From: Rhineura floridana
Taxonomy: Eukaryota; Chordata; Lepidosauria; Squamata; Rhineuridae
Direction: 5' to 3'
DNA: 64,000 nt
NCBI RefSeq assembly: GCF_030035675.1
Contig: NC_084489.1
Coordinates: 36,478,001-36,542,000, forward strand
The translations under genes and the position numbers were made by a program. Under the pieces are notes generated by a model. The model had not been told where the DNA came from and did not search any database. It was given only the letters and a program-made list of their open reading frames with translations. Of this stretch, positions 33,838 through 46,790 are shown piece by piece; within the stretch, counting starts at the first letter, position 1; each line of letters begins with the position of its first letter.

Positions 33838-36800
33838 TGATTTGATTTATTAAAATTGCGGTCAATGACCCAAAAGCATGGTACAAAATAGAAAACAACA
33901 ACAACATATAATACAAAACGGAAACATAATTCATAAAGCAGACATTAAAAGGAAGCACGTATTGATTGAGCGGCAAAGACAAATTTGGCTACTTGTATGG
34001 TGATGTCTTTGTCGGAGCCTGCAAGAAGGCAAGCAATTGTGTCTTCAGGGGAAGAATTTTTAAGTTTTTGAGTCATCAGTATGGAGTTGAGGAATTTAGC
34101 TCAAATTTGTGAGTATAATGGGCAGACCAGAATGGAATGGGTAAGAGTTTCTATCTAGGCGCATCCGCAAGGACAAAAACAGTGTTCGTATGGAATTCGT
34201 CGAAATCTCCCTTCCATTACTGCTGAATTTAGGGCATTGAACCTGGCTTTTGTGAAGACTAAACGTAGTTTGGGTGTAGTGAGAAAATACAAATAGGGGG
34301 CGAGTTTACCAGATACAAAGGGTAAGTTTAGGAACAGTGGGGAACACGTTTTGGAAGCATTGGCGATTGAGTTTTGATAGTCAATGTCCATAAGCCGAGT
34401 ACAAATCTGTGTAATTGCATCATTATGGGACAGGGAGGCCAGATAGACTTTAGAGAGGCCAATTTTCTGCAGTTTGGCTTCTATGGTTGTTAGCCAGAAA
34501 GAGGGGTAAGGGTCATTGCAGAATGAAGCTAAAAGGCCTTGGGGGGGATTAAACGAAGTTTTCACCCAGAAATTAAAAGTCATGATCCATGCTCAACATT
34601 CCAAAGAGGTCAACCCGCATTCAAGTCTTAAGGCCGCTGAAGGGACACAACGGGGCACAGCTAGAAGGCAACGGAGGAAACTGGAAAGTATGGTTTCAAC
34701 AGAGGAACCTAAGGAATTTATCCAAACAGGGGCACCATATAAGAGTTGGGGGGTAATCTTGTATGAAAATAGTTTAATCAGAGCTGGGATGAAGCGTCCG
34801 CCTTTATGATGGAAAAAACGAAGTAAGGTCTTAATGGAGTGCCTTGCTTTCATTACTGTTGCCTGTATATGAGTAGACCAGCTCAGTGAGGCATGAAAAG
34901 TTAAGCCCAAATATTTGTAATAGGCAACTTGTGCTATTTGGTGACCATTAATCGTCCAGACAGGGAGAGTTTTGCTGTTGGTGAAAACTAAAATTTTGGT
35001 TTTTTCAAAATTAATGACTAGTTGATTGTCATTGCAATAGGACATAAACGCCTTTATCATACGGGTAAGGCCAATCTTCGTGAAGGATAGTAGGACGGCG
35101 TCGTCTGCATAGAGTAGTAACGGGCAGGGTGTGGAAGCGATTTTAGGAATATGGAAGTTGTTGGCAAGGCAGTGATCTGCCAGGTCATTAAGATATAAAT
35201 TAAAAAGGAGTGGGGCTAAAATGCAGCCTTGTCTCACCCCCAAAAATGTGTGTATGGGGTTTGAGAGGCCCCCATCTTTACCACAGCATACTCAGATGGA
35301 AGTATTCTGGTGCAATTTATAAATCAGAAAAAGAAGTCTTCTATCTATAGTGGTGTTTATTAATTTATGCCAAAGTTTGTCCCTTGGTATGGAATCAAAA
35401 GCAGCCTTTAAGTCTATAAAGGCAGCATGGAGCCCGGGACTGTTATGTTTGTTGTATTTTTCAGCTAGATGTTGCAGGATTATGCAGTGATTTAGAGTGG
35501 AGAAACCTTTCCGAAATCCTGCTTGCTCTAGTCCCAGAATATTTTTGTCATCCAGCCATAACTGAAGTTTTGTTTTCAAATAAGAGGCGTATAGCTTTCC
35601 AATTATGGAAAGGAGACTAATTGGGCGGTAATTAGAAGGGTCTTGAACGTCCCCTTTTTATGAATGGGAATAATGATAGCCTCTTGCCACGAAATTGGAA
35701 AATGTCCCGATTTGTTAAAGTTGGTGAAAAGTTTTGCTAATAGGGGGGCTAATGTTGTCTAGGCCTGGTGCTTTACCCTTCTTAAGTTCAACAATCAGAT
35801 CCCTAATTTCGGCTTGGCTGACAGGCGGCCACTCCGGAAGAAGGGAAAATTCAGGGGACAAATTTTTAATTGAATTGGTTGGGTGTTTTGACCGATACAG
35901 AGACGCAAATTAACTTTCCCATGTTTGGGGGAGGATAGCGTTCACAGCTATGGGGTGAGTTCTAAATGCCTTCTTAATAATAGACCAGAAATTCTCCGGG
36001 TTGCTTTGCATGGATGCGGCAATGAGATTGTTCCATTCCTCCTTGAGGGCTTGATGTTTTTTGCGCACAAGAGTTGACTTATACAATTTCTTGGTTGAAT
36101 AATATTCGGAGGGAAGGGAAATAAGATGTTGATTGCGGTAGTTAAGATAGATGGACCTTAGGTGCCGTTTTAAAGCTAGACATTCCTTATCGAACCATTT
36201 AGGGCAATTGAAGTTGTTAGATTTGACTGCTGAGGGCCGGGGGGCTAAGAAGGAGCTTAGTGCTGAAGATAGAGATTCGTAAGCAAAGAGAGTCTCGACC
36301 GGGGAGTCTAAGTTCATCAGCAAGGAGCGAATAGCTAACATATTCATTGCGGACAAGTATTGTCCTATGCTTGTAGCTAGTGGGAGGGTCCAGTAAGGTC
36401 TTTTACAGTAGGAAGTAAAGTTTTCAATAGGGTTGTATTTATGGGCCAAGGAAATCCCTTTGGGGATAATGCATATGACAGTCAGGGGGAGATGGTCACT
36501 ACCTAGTTTTGTTCCAATATGGAATCGATCAATCGTGCTAAGCAATTTTTGGGAGATTAAGGCATAATCGATTATACTACAGCCGTGGTTAGAGATGTAT
36601 GTGAACTCTGCACAGTCATCGATATTCTTAAGGCCATTTAAGACGATCATGTGATGGGAAGCTACAAAGCAGGCTAAATTTATTCCGCTATAGTTGATGA
36701 CCATATCTTTCGAATTCCTTACATAATAGAAGGCTGTGTGATCACATTCTTCGCCTCTCCAGAGAGGCGAGGAAAGTAATTCATTATTATTGGGACCAAT

Positions 36801-37370
36801 TCTTGCATTGAGATCTCCCAAAATTATCATTTTTGCGTTGGGGTGGGTGTTCTCAAGATTTGTGATGTAGAGATCAAATAATTTCCAGTTATGGTCAATG
36901 GAAGCATAATCCTTGGCGGGAGGAATATACACATTAACAAAAATGATTGAAAGGGCACCTATTTCCAGAAGCAAGGAAAGAGCCAATGGGGCAAGGTGCT
37001 GTATAGGGTGTATTTTGATGTTAATGGAGGATGATATTAGGGTCAGCAGGCCTCCTTTCGCTCTACCACTCGAAGAGGGCAGGGCAGGAAGATCAAAGGC
37101 AGAAAAACCGTTTATGTGGGGCCTAGCAGTGGCCCAGGTTTCCTGTAGGGCAATAATTTCAAATCTAGATAGATATGGAAGCCATTCAGGGTCTGTTACC
37201 ATCGAGTTCCAACCTGCAATGTTCCAAGAAATGAATTTTAGAGAGTTGGTTACATTGTCAGCTCGGGCAGAATTAGCAGAAAAGACATCAGTTGGGGGTT
37301 GGTATTACTTATCAGTGTCTCTTTCTTCTTCCCCTCAAAGTCCTTCCTTAGCTGTATAATGGGGGCCAAA
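33838..37370 (-). mobile_element. Vingi-like LINE, long and lightly damaged copy
   Basis: About 3.5 kb. The 3' end (33838-33900) reads AATAAATCAAATCA preceded by the stem GGTCA-T-TGACC. Coding blocks then run continuously to an endonuclease start near 37260 (KFISWNIAGWNSMVTD). The order endonuclease, RT, C-terminal Cys/His motif fits the Vingi/I-related group rather than L1, L2 or CR1. The 5' boundary is a guess. Vingi is named from remembered family features, not a database match. Confidence 0.75.
34155..37310 (-). pseudogene. Vingi-like endonuclease/reverse transcriptase ORF
   Basis: Endonuclease (35910-37202): QETW, VNVYIPP, GDLNARIG and SDHLPL motifs (residues 20-23, 89-95, 129-136 and 235-240 of the frame), all expected for an AP-type endonuclease. 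RT: NKHNSPGLHAAFIDLKAAFD (35292-35579), GVRQGCILAPLLFNLYLNDL and YADDAVLL (about 35100). C-terminus: CFCPCG, then THSILVCPLY, a CCHC-like metal-binding motif. Breaks are one stop at about 35287, one TGA near 34590, one near 34153, and a degraded or frame-changed stretch at 35580-35910. This is low damage for 3.1 kb, so it is probably a relatively recent insertion. Confidence 0.8.
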
Positions 37371-38340
37371 CTGCATAGGAAGCTGCTGTGCGTAAGTCAC
37401 TTGCCCTATGGAGCAGCTGCTACACTGGATACAATATAAGGCAGCCTCCATGCTGGGTATTGTTTGGGGGCATGTTCTTCATCACATACTGAATTCACAT
37501 GAGGTATTAGCTTTTGGGGGCTCAGTCTTGCTCACATTACTAAGCAAACGCTCTTGCGGCTGCACTTTACTGAGAAAGTTGCTAATTGTGAACCATGTTT
37601 TGATACAGGTGATTTGCTGTTACCAATTTTCTTGTTGACAATCCCCTGAAAAGCTTTTAAGGACCACTTCAAAGTGACTAACAGATTTGAAAAGTGTTGA
37701 ACAGAGCTGTGGAATTTCAGCACCTGACTCAGAAACAAAAGCACTTTGCAGTTTGGTAAGCCATTCACAGAACACACGTGATCCATTTGTGGAGGTTAAA
37801 ACAGGTTGAAATCTCTGTTCTGAGGCTGTAGCAGACTGGTTCTTAATCAGAATTTGACATAACCTTCATTAATATCATAGATTAATTGTTGTTAGAAATT
37901 AGGTACTTTATGATAGCTGCCCTGCAATATATTTTGCAGTGAAGTGATATCCCTGAAGAGGAGTGTTTCATAGAACTGTCATAAATGTTGGCTAGCAACA
38001 TAAATTACCTTGTGAATAAACCCTCAGTTTGCCAAGCAGCCATACGAATCAAAATGTGGTGCATGTCATTGTGACCTCATGCACTGTCTTGGAACATGGT
38101 ATGTGCATAGGAGTGAAAATGTGCCTTGATGCTGTGCTAAATGAGCACAGTCAAGGGAAGCTGTGTCTTCAGTGAAAAATGAAACTTGAATTGTTTTTGC
38201 ATGCTTAAAAGCTGACATTGCATTGAAATTTTATTGCTACCTGGTTGCCTGGAGAAGTAAGAAGGGAGAAAGAAACTCAAGCAAAGCCATGTGGCAGTGT
38301 TCTTTGGGCCATACATTCCAATCTGTACATTCATCTAGAG
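37371..38340. other. Intergenic, nothing recognised
   Basis: No gene or repeat recognised. The frames at 37408-37638 and 37532-37786 are unsupported. Confidence 0.4.
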
Positions 38341-38523
38341 CAGGTGTGGGGAAACTTTGGCCCTCCCAATGTTGCTGTACAACTCTCTTCAGCCCCAGCA
38401 TGGCCAATGGTCTACAATTCTTGGACTACAACTCCCATCAGTCCCCACTAGTATAGCCTATAGCCAGGGACTGTGGGAGTTGTAGTTCAAAACATTTAGG
38501 GGGCACCATGTTGGCATTACCTG
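38341..38523 (+). mobile_element. hAT-like short palindromic element, family E
   Basis: Starts CAGGTGTGGGGAAACTTTGG. The interior carries GGACTACAACTCCCATCAG and, in reverse, CTGTGGGAGTTGTAGTTC. It ends near GGCATTACCTG. Partial relatives are at 13985-14032, 39670-39740 and 60831-60932. Confidence 0.6.
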
Positions 38524-40924
38524 TATTATAGGCTCAGAAAGCTAATTATCAAATAACTACAACCCTCAAAGTGAAGGATGTGCCATAAAATCTCACAGAA
38601 AGTCTAACTGTATAGTAAAGACTGTGTTTGGAGAGTTACTAGAAACAGCATGCACGCAAACACAATGTTATCTGCAAAAACAAGAAAATCCCTGAAAGCT
38701 AACATTCTTTAGAATCTCCATTGGGAAGGACCTTAAGGGTGCGATTTGTTATGAAGGGTGTGGGCCTAGAAAATTATCAGATCATTTGGTCTCAAGGGCG
38801 TGGAACTTATTTTACTGCTTTATAATTGCTTCTTTAGTATTACATGGACATTGTACATTCTTAATCGCTATATAACACAACCCTAGTTTACCTTTTTGTG
38901 CTTGTTTCAGGGTTCCCTTATCAAATATCAGGCAGTTAAGGTTGAATCTAATTGATGACACATGAGTATGCATTTCTAGCATAATTTTGCAATAACCTAT
39001 CATACCTTCCCAAGACAGTGTTCAGTTCTATCTTACAGTGCCTCACTGAAAACAGTGGCCCATATGATATGTATATTTTTTAGCCTGTTTCTGTCGTTTG
39101 CAGATAGTTGCTCTGACAAGTAGCCAAGTCCTCTCTGGCCAAGTACCAGCTATCTAATATTTAATATTAATTTTGTTGTGGGCCCTTGTGCAAAATGCAT
39201 TGTGGGGGTGCCCAATGTAGCTTGATTATACAATAGTGTCCAATTACACACCTTCTTACTGGAGATGAAACATTATTCATTTTTTCAATTAAATATGAAG
39301 TGCATATCTTCAGAATGTATATCAATTATAGATGCAACTTTATACATAATTATTAGAATATTACAATAATTTTTTAACATTAGTGACTTTAAGCTTTTTC
39401 AAAGAAATGCTGTAATGTGTGATGAAGTTGTCATATATAGTAATTGTTAGGTTTGCTGGGCCCACATGCGCTGCACACTTAATATGGCAGCCACTGCTCA
39501 AAACAGCTTCTAGCACTGAACCTTGGGAAGCCCCTGGTTCACTAAGTCTTGAATGCTTGCACTTGCCTATTTGTTATAAGCTATTTATGCATGCAATTGC
39601 ATGTCCCTGAATTAGAAAAATCTTTCTTCTTATAGCAATTAAAAGCCAGAATCAGTCGCAACAGACGATGTGCCTTCTGGACTACAGTTCCCATCAGCCC
39701 CAACAAGCTCCAAAACAGCTGGATGGGGAAGGCTGGGCTATGTAGTGCTCCTTCTCTGCAGAAAATATCTTATAGATTGGGATGGAAGGAATCTTTTTTA
39801 ACACATCGGGTTCAATGCTTTAAAGTTTACCCCACTGAAATCTGTAGAACTAATTAATCATGACTGGTTGAGCCTGAGATTCCATTAAATTCAGTAGGAA
39901 TAGTGTGATTACCATGCAGCACAATCCTAACCATGTTATGTCTACTCAGAAGTAAGTCCTATTTAATTCAATGGGACTTATTCCCAGGAAAGTGGGCTAA
40001 GGATTACAGCCTAACAGTGCAATCCTATATATGTCTACTCAGAAGTAAGCCCTACTGAGTTCAGTGGGACTTACTCCCAGATAAGTGTGCATAGGACTGT
40101 AGGGTTTGTCTGGATCCAACCCATAGGCTTAGATCCTAAAAGGAGTTAACTTAAGGAAGTTTCCGGAAGGAAAAATTTCCCAGCCTGTGTGTAGATCCAC
40201 TGAAAAGCATCTCTAGGGTCAGGGGGCACAAGGGAAATCACCCAAAATTGGGCTTGACCCTCAAATCAGTAAATGTAAGGAAGTTCACAGAAAGAAAAGC
40301 AACAAATAGTCTTGTCGAATCTTAAAGACTTAACAAAAAAAAAATATTATGGAACTATGTTTTTTCCACAGGGGCTTCTGTCATTACAAATCTGCTAAGT
40401 CTTTAAGGTGCCAGAAGACTCTTTGTTGTTTTTGCTGCAACAGCATAAAAAGCTGTGAACCTCCTTAGAAAGGGTCCCAGAAAGAAAGTTGCAGTAGCCC
40501 TTCATTTTAATATAAAACACAGTTAAGGCCTAGAGCCTCTTACAACAACCAGCCATCTTATCAAATGTTATCAAACAGTGGTTCTTGTATTTTTGTTCAG
40601 TGGACAAGTATTGGATTGCACTGTTAGTAAAGTTCCATCTGGCTACCACAAAGGGAGGAAGAGGAGAGAAGCAATGCCATCATCAGCTCAGCTGAGAGGC
40701 CAAACTTCTCTCTCCTTCAAATGCTTCTTGGCAGCACTGCAGTTATTCCCTCAAGAGGGAGGGAAGGGGATACAGGGCTACTCCATCTGTGCAGAGGGGA
40801 CGCCAGCAACCTTGGCTCCTTTCCTTCATGAATTGTTCCCATTCTAGCTGGTCATTAGAAGAGCTTGTAATGAAGAACTGACACCTGAGTTTGGTTATTT
40901 CCTCCTTTCTCCCAATCCATTTTC
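38524..40924. other. Intergenic; tandem family P fold-backs at 39915-40105
   Basis: 39915-40015 and 40015-40105 are two adjacent family P copies, each with TCTACTCAGAAGTAAG, a GGGACTTA(T/C)TCCCAG block and flanking AATCCTA / AGGA(T/C)T. 39670-39740 is a family E remnant. The rest is unique-looking with no supported frame. Confidence 0.5.
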
Positions 40925-41045
40925 CTTTCGTGTTGTGATTTTTAGATTGTAACCCAAAGGGCAAGGACTGTCTTGTTTTTATTGGTGTGTTAAGCTGCTC
41001 TGGGAGCCTGTTTTGGCTGAAAGGGATGTAAAATAAATAACATTA
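40925..41045 (+). repeat. LINE 3' tail (L2/CR1-group type)
   Basis: TTTTAGATTGTAACCCAAAG, GGGCAAGGACTGTC and GGCTGAAAGGGATGTAAAAT then AAATAA, the same tail class as at 27228. Confidence 0.5.
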
Positions 41046-42767
41046 ATTAACTTGGATCTTAGGAACCTAACTGTTCTTGTGATCTAAATGTGAGCAACGG
41101 TCTTTCTGCCATTTTACAGTCTGAGCTGGCAACATTTGAAAAGTATCATACTACTCTTCCTGACACTGGGAAGTGTCTAGCACCAAGCCACCTGTAAAAC
41201 AAAGCAAATGTTTGTCACTTTGAAGACTTTGGTCCTTTGCGGCATCTCTTATTAGAAAAGGCCATCAGTACTGATGCATGTAGGAAGGTCTGCGTTTGTG
41301 CCTGACTGGAAAAGGTTTAAAGCCCTGTTCATCAGTTTGTGCTGAGCTGGCGGCAGCAACTGCTGCTGCTATGCATAGGCAAAAGAGGATGAAGTGAGTC
41401 TTTAGCACACTGCTCTTTAGCAAACATTTTTAAAAGGCTTGATTTTTAAAAAAATGAAATAGTTCTCCATTGTTTTGGATAAACATTTGCCTCATCCTGA
41501 CTGGAAGCCCAGATTGCTCTTTAAAAAAACACCAGTGCTATATTTAGGAATTACTTTAGCTTTCTGCTTCTATCAGTAGTAGAAAGAAAAGAAAACATAT
41601 TCCTTTTAGTTGATCTGGAGAAGAACATAGGAAATGACAATTTGCAGAAATTTCATAGCAGATTGTGAAATAAAGTTAGTTCACGTCACTGAAATATATG
41701 TGTTCTAATTTACAGACAACTATCCTCTATTTGAAGGTGTCCTATGTTTGAAGGGCTGTTCACGTCTAGTTTAAAGATTTAAAATACCCCTAAGAATAGA
41801 GACCTTGAAGTTGCCCACTGAAGTTGACAGCAGACTGAACAAGCACACATCATCTGGTCACAGTCTTCCCCACTAAGGCAAGATGAACTATATTTCTATT
41901 TAAATTATAATATTTGTTTCTAAATTTGCATCTATCTGTATAAATTAGTATTTTTACTTTTTATGTAAATCTGTGTCCTTTTTTTAGTGATACACTTCTT
42001 ATTTTCTGGCAATGCACAGGTGGGTCACTCTATTCCCTATCTTTATTTTAGAGGAAGGAAATTTTGCATGAACTGGAAATTTTTAATTAGCCTGAGGAAA
42101 TAACACATTTGTAGTGGCTGTATGTGAATCCAGAGCTGCCTCTGTTGTAGTGCAAACCTTTATGCAAAGGAATAGTAGCTCTTTCTCATTTTTTTTAAAA
42201 AAGCTCCATTCTATTATCTACAATATTTTTCTTTTCATGGTCAAAGTCTGAATGGTAGAATGCAGCAGGCTTATTACCTGTTACTTATGAATCTTGACAG
42301 TGTTTCAGAGAGCACGTACAAGACTTTGATCCAGGAATCCTGGGTTCAAGTGCACATTCAACCATGAACACAGTTCAAGGTCTGAGACTACTTTAAATGG
42401 CAACATTCCCATTGACTTATCTGGAAGCACAAGAGAGTACTGGGAGCTCCTTTGTTCTGGCCAAGATCCTACAAACAATGATACAGATTAATAGCTTTAT
42501 GTACACAAAGATTCACAATGTGATCACTGGAAAATCTAGACGTTACAAATATTTTTGCAGAACTGGAGATGTTAAGATGGACTTGGGAATACTTACTGTC
42601 ATTGCTACTTGGTAGAGACAAACAGTACATCTTTAAATATGAATTTATGAGGTAATTAATTCCTCTGCACTAATTGCTCTTGCTCTGTTTTACAAGACTT
42701 TGCAATCAGTGGTGGCTCCATGTTAGGGGGCAGTAGTATCTGCTCCAGGTTTTAGTCCAAACTTTGA
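41046..42767. other. Intergenic; second copy of the 20.8-kb repeat
   Basis: 41815-42000 shares with 20769-21190 the order GCAGACTGA, CACAGTCTTCCCC, TATTTCTATTTAA, GTATAAATTA and GTAAATCTGTGTCC, without the central inverted part. Otherwise no gene or recognised repeat. Confidence 0.4.
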
Positions 42768-42803
<36 letters not shown>

Positions 42804-42991
42804 TATTCAACTTTTATACTGCCCGACTAGCAATAGCTCTCTGGGCGGTGAACACAAGTACAATAAAATCACAAGTACAATAAAAACACACAGTACAATA
42901 CAACAGAGCATATAAAAACAACACAAACTAAAATCAATTACAACATATTTAAAATTGAATTAACTTAAATTGAAATTAACTTAAATTGAGA

Positions 42992-45900
42992 TTAAAATGC
43001 CTCGGAGAAGAGGAAGGTTTTAACTTGGCACCGAAAGGATAATAGTGTCGGTGCCAAGCGAACCTCCTCGGGGAGACTATTCCACAGTTCGGGGGCCACC
43101 ACTGAGAAGGCCCTAGATTTTGTCACCACCCTCCGGGCCTCCTTATGAGTCGGAACCCGGAGGAAGGCCTTCGTAGAAGACCGTAGTGTACGGGCCGGTT
43201 CGTACAGGGAGAGGCGTTCCGACAGGTATCGTGGTCCCGCGCCGTATAGGGCTTTATAGGTCAATACCAACACTTTGAATCTGGCCCGGAAGCATATTGG
43301 GAGCCAGTGCAGGCGAGCCAGAACAGGTGTTATATGCTCAAACCGCTTGGTCCTAGTTAGCAATCTGGCCGCCGCATTTTGCACTAGCTGTAGCTTCCGA
43401 ACTGTCTTCAAAGGTAGCCCTACGTAGAGCACATTGCAGTAGTCCAAATGCGAGGTTACCAGAGCATGTACAACTGATGTGAGGTCCTCCTTACTCAAAT
43501 AGGGACGTAGCTGGGCTACCAGCCGAAGTTGGTAGAACGCATTCCGTGCCACCGAGGCTACATGAGCCTCGAGTGAGAGGGAAGAGTCTAGGAGGACTCC
43601 CAAACTACGAACCTGCTCCTTTAGGGGGAGTGTAACCCCATCCAGGACAGGATATGTATCCACCATCCGATCAGAGAAACCCTCCACCAGCAGCATCTCA
43701 GTCTTGTCAGGATTGAGCCTCAGTTTGTTAGTTCTCATCCAGTCCATTGTCGCGGCCAGGCAACAGTTCAGCACATCGACAGCCTCACCTGTAGATGATG
43801 AAAAGGAGAAGTAGAGCTGCGTGTCATCAGCGTACTGATGACAACGCACTCCAAAACTCCTGATGACTGCACCCAACGGCTTCATGTAGATGTTAAAAAG
43901 CATGGGAGACAAAACCGACCCCTGCGGAACCCCACATTGGAGAACCCACGGCGTCGAGCAATGTTCCCCAAGCACTACCTTCTGGAGACGGCCTGCTAAG
44001 TAAGAGCGGAACCACTGCCAAGCAATGCCTCCAACTCCCAATTCCGCGAGCCTCTCCAGAAGGATACCATGGTTGATGGTATCAAAAGCCGCTGAGAGAT
44101 CAAGGAGGATCAACAGAGTTACACTCCCTCTGTCTCTCTCCTGACATAAGTCATCAAACAGGGCGACCAAGGCTGTCTCAGTGCCGAAACCAGGCCTGAA
44201 ACCCGATTGAAATGGATCTAGATAATCGGTTTCGTCCAATAGCGCCTGGAGCTGGCCAGCGACCACTCGTTCCAAGATCTTGCCCAGGAATGGAACATTC
44301 GCCACTGGTCTGTAGCTGCTGAAATTTTCTGGGTCCAAGGAAGGTTTTTTCAGAAGTGGTCTCACCGCCGCCTCTTTCAGACAGCCAGGGACCACTCCCT
44401 CTCATAAAGAGGCATTTATCACTTCCTTGGCCCAGCCAACTGTTCCATCCCTGCTAGTTTTTATTAGCCAAGAGGGGCAAGGATCCAGTACCGAAGTGGT
44501 CGCATGTACCTGTCCAAGCACCTTGTCCACGTCCTCGAGCTGAACCAACTGAAACTCATCCAATAAAACATGACAAGACTGTGCTCCGGACACCTCACTA
44601 GGATCGGCTGCTATAACATGGGAATCTAAGTCCCGGCGAATGCATGAGATCTTATGCTCGAAGTGCTCAGCAAACTCACTACAGCGGGCCACCGATGTAT
44701 CTGCCATGTCCTGCAGGCCTGGATGGAGTAGCCCTCGGACAACTCTAAAAAGCTCCGCTGGGCGGGAGAGAGATGACTTAATGGTGGCAGCCAAATGTTG
44801 TTTTTTCGCCATCCTCACCGCTCCTACATACAGCTTGGTGGAAGCACAAACCAGTGCATAATTGCATTCGTCTGGAGTTTGTCTCCACCTCCGCTCAAGC
44901 CACCTCCTATCTTGTTTCATCGCTCTCAGCTCTGGAGTATACCAAGGAGCTGTATGAGCTCTACAGAGGAGGGGGTGCACAGGGGCGATCGTGTCAACAG
45001 CCCGGGTCATCTCTGCGTTCCACAGATTAGCCAGGGCTTCGACAGGAGTGCCAGTCCTATCAGCCGGAAAGTCCCCCAGAGCCCTTTGAAAGCCTTCAGG
45101 ATTCATTAGTCTCCAGGGGCGGACCATTTTAATAGGTCCCCCACCCTTGCAGAGGGAAGAGGCCGCTGAAAGTCTAAACTTCAACAAGCAGTGATCTGTC
45201 TATGACAGAGGGAGAGATGTAAGACCCCCCACATCCAGATCACTATCCCCATGTCCAGTAGCAAAGATAAGGTCTAGAGTATGCCCCGATATATGTGTTG
45301 GACCACTAACATATTGAGACAGCCCCATGGTTGTCATGGCGGCCATGAAGTCCTGAGCTGCCCCTGACAAAGTAGCCCTGGCATGGATGTTGACATCTTC
45401 CAGTACCAATAGTCTGGGGGATCTCAACAGTACCCCCAAGACCACTTCCGTCAGCTCAGTTAGGGAAGCCATTGGGCAGCAAGGTGGGCAGTACACCAAA
45501 GGGATTCCCAGCCTGTCCCTCTGGCCCAGCACAAGGTGCAAACACTCCAGACCGGTAGCTGCATGGACATGGTGCTTGGTGAGTGAGATGGAACTCTTAT
45601 AGACCACAGCAACCCCACCTCCCCGACCCTCAGATCTACCATGATGCTGGACCAGGTACCCCGGTGGGCAGAGCTGGGAGAGACTGACTCCTCCCTGCTT
45701 GCCCACCCAGGTCTCGGTTATGCATGCCAGATCGGCCGCCTCGTCCACAATCAAGTTGTGGACGAGGGAGGTTTTATTATGTACCAATCTGGCATTTAAG
45801 AGCAGCAACTGGAGATCTGAGAGTTGGCTGAGAGGACAACCAACAACCCTGCGGGTATGAGAAGGACTGGAACAAGGCACAGCCACAACATGTCTGGGCC

Positions 45901-46072
45901 GTGTTCCCCTTACCTGGCATGTCCTACTCATACCGCCATACCTCCCTCTGCCCGTCACTATGGCGATTGGGGCCCCCTCAAGTCTCCCTGTTTGATGGAA
46001 AGTCCTCTTCCCGAGGCACATAATAAAAATATAAGTACAAAAAAACTTATGTACACAAGCATACACACTCAC
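42992..46072 (-). pseudogene. L2-b endonuclease/reverse transcriptase, nearly intact
   Basis: Read from 46072 down, about 1,025 codons stay in one frame with two stops. Endonuclease blocks: LLLLNARLVHNKTSL, ITETWVGK, GGGVAVVYKSS, LEDVNIHARA (usually LGDFN), HTLDLIFA. RT blocks: YRPVANVPFLGKILERVV, FQSGFRPGFGTETALV, LLDLSAAFDTINHGIL, CGVPQGSVLSPMLFNIY, HQYADDTQLYFSF. The stops are a TAG at about 45195 where SW-SDH is expected (TGG to TAG) and a TGA at about 44400 where CGA is likely (a CpG transition). With so few changes this is one of the youngest LINEs in the window. Confidence 0.85.
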
Positions 46073-46079
46073 TCACAAT

Positions 46080-46790
46080 ACACAGTCATACACACACCCA
46101 CTCATCCAAATCAAACCAACACAGCAAACATAGTCCCACACTCTGTGCGCGTAGATGCCAGCCCTGGACCTCTCTCCTTCTCACGGAAAACGCTACCCTC
46201 GAAGGATCAAGATGGCAGTGATGACGAAGAGGTATGGGCAGCCAGAGCACAAAAAAAGGGCCGCAGCAACAACGGAGCCCAGGCCACGACGAAGCACAGC
46301 AACAGCAGCAACAATAAGGGGCACAGTCACGCCAGCGATGGTGAAACACAAACCGCAGCGAAAAACGCCGCGGCCGCAACGATGGCAGAAGAAACGAGCC
46401 GCCCGGCAGCGACCAGCCACAGCTCCAACGCGCAGAGGGGCAGCCCAAGGCACACGAGAGAAATGACAGAGCTCGGCACAGCAGCAGTGACAACAAAAAC
46501 AACAACAAAAAACACAGCGACAGCAGCAAAAAACAAGGGTAAAAAACGCCCAGCAATGGCGGCAGCGAAGGGCGCAGCAACAGCGGCAGCGGGACGGCAA
46601 CAGGAGTGCAGCGACGGAGGCCGCAGGAACGGCCCAGCAGCGGTCACGAACCGAACCCACACAAGCTGCAGCGAAAAGCAGCAACGGCAGCAATAGGCAC
46701 AGCCACGACAGGAAACGCAATGCAACGCAGCACAGCACCAGCAGAGGTAAGATAAGAGGCCTCGCTCATCCCCGGCTTCGATTTTAAATC
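46080..46790 (-). promoter_or_regulatory. L2-b 5' region, GC-rich and CpG-rich
   Basis: On the plus strand this is dense in GCAGCAACA-type repeats and CG dinucleotides, and lies upstream of the L2-b endonuclease. Two YY1-like cores occur on the plus strand (CAAGATGGCAG near 46208; CGATGGCAG near 46380). Long frames cross it on both strands; on the sense strand they give an implausible Cys/Leu/Val-rich product. Probably promoter/5' UTR, with any ORF1 lost or never present. Confidence 0.5.

Larger units (their letters stand above)
42768..46790 (-). mobile_element. L2 LINE, copy L2-b, near full length
   Basis: The 3' end is (ATT)n at 42768-42802 followed by a UTR with CTGGGCGGTGAACACAAG. Coding runs 42992 to about 46072. 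A GC- and CpG-rich 5' region continues to about 46790, taken as the promoter/5' UTR. It differs in sequence from L2-a and L2-c (3' UTR and linker), so it is another subfamily. The 5' limit is uncertain because no target duplication was found. Confidence 0.85.

Noticed and set aside
39915-40105. CRISPR-like direct repeat
   Set aside because: Only two units, each an internal palindrome, and the same unit is dispersed across the window; a dispersed fold-back repeat in a vertebrate genome.
46193-46738. 181-codon minus frame as an L2 ORF1
   Set aside because: The product is almost only Cys/Leu/Val/Ala/Arg from a GCAGCAACA-type repeat; no coiled coil, RRM or zinc finger expected of ORF1.
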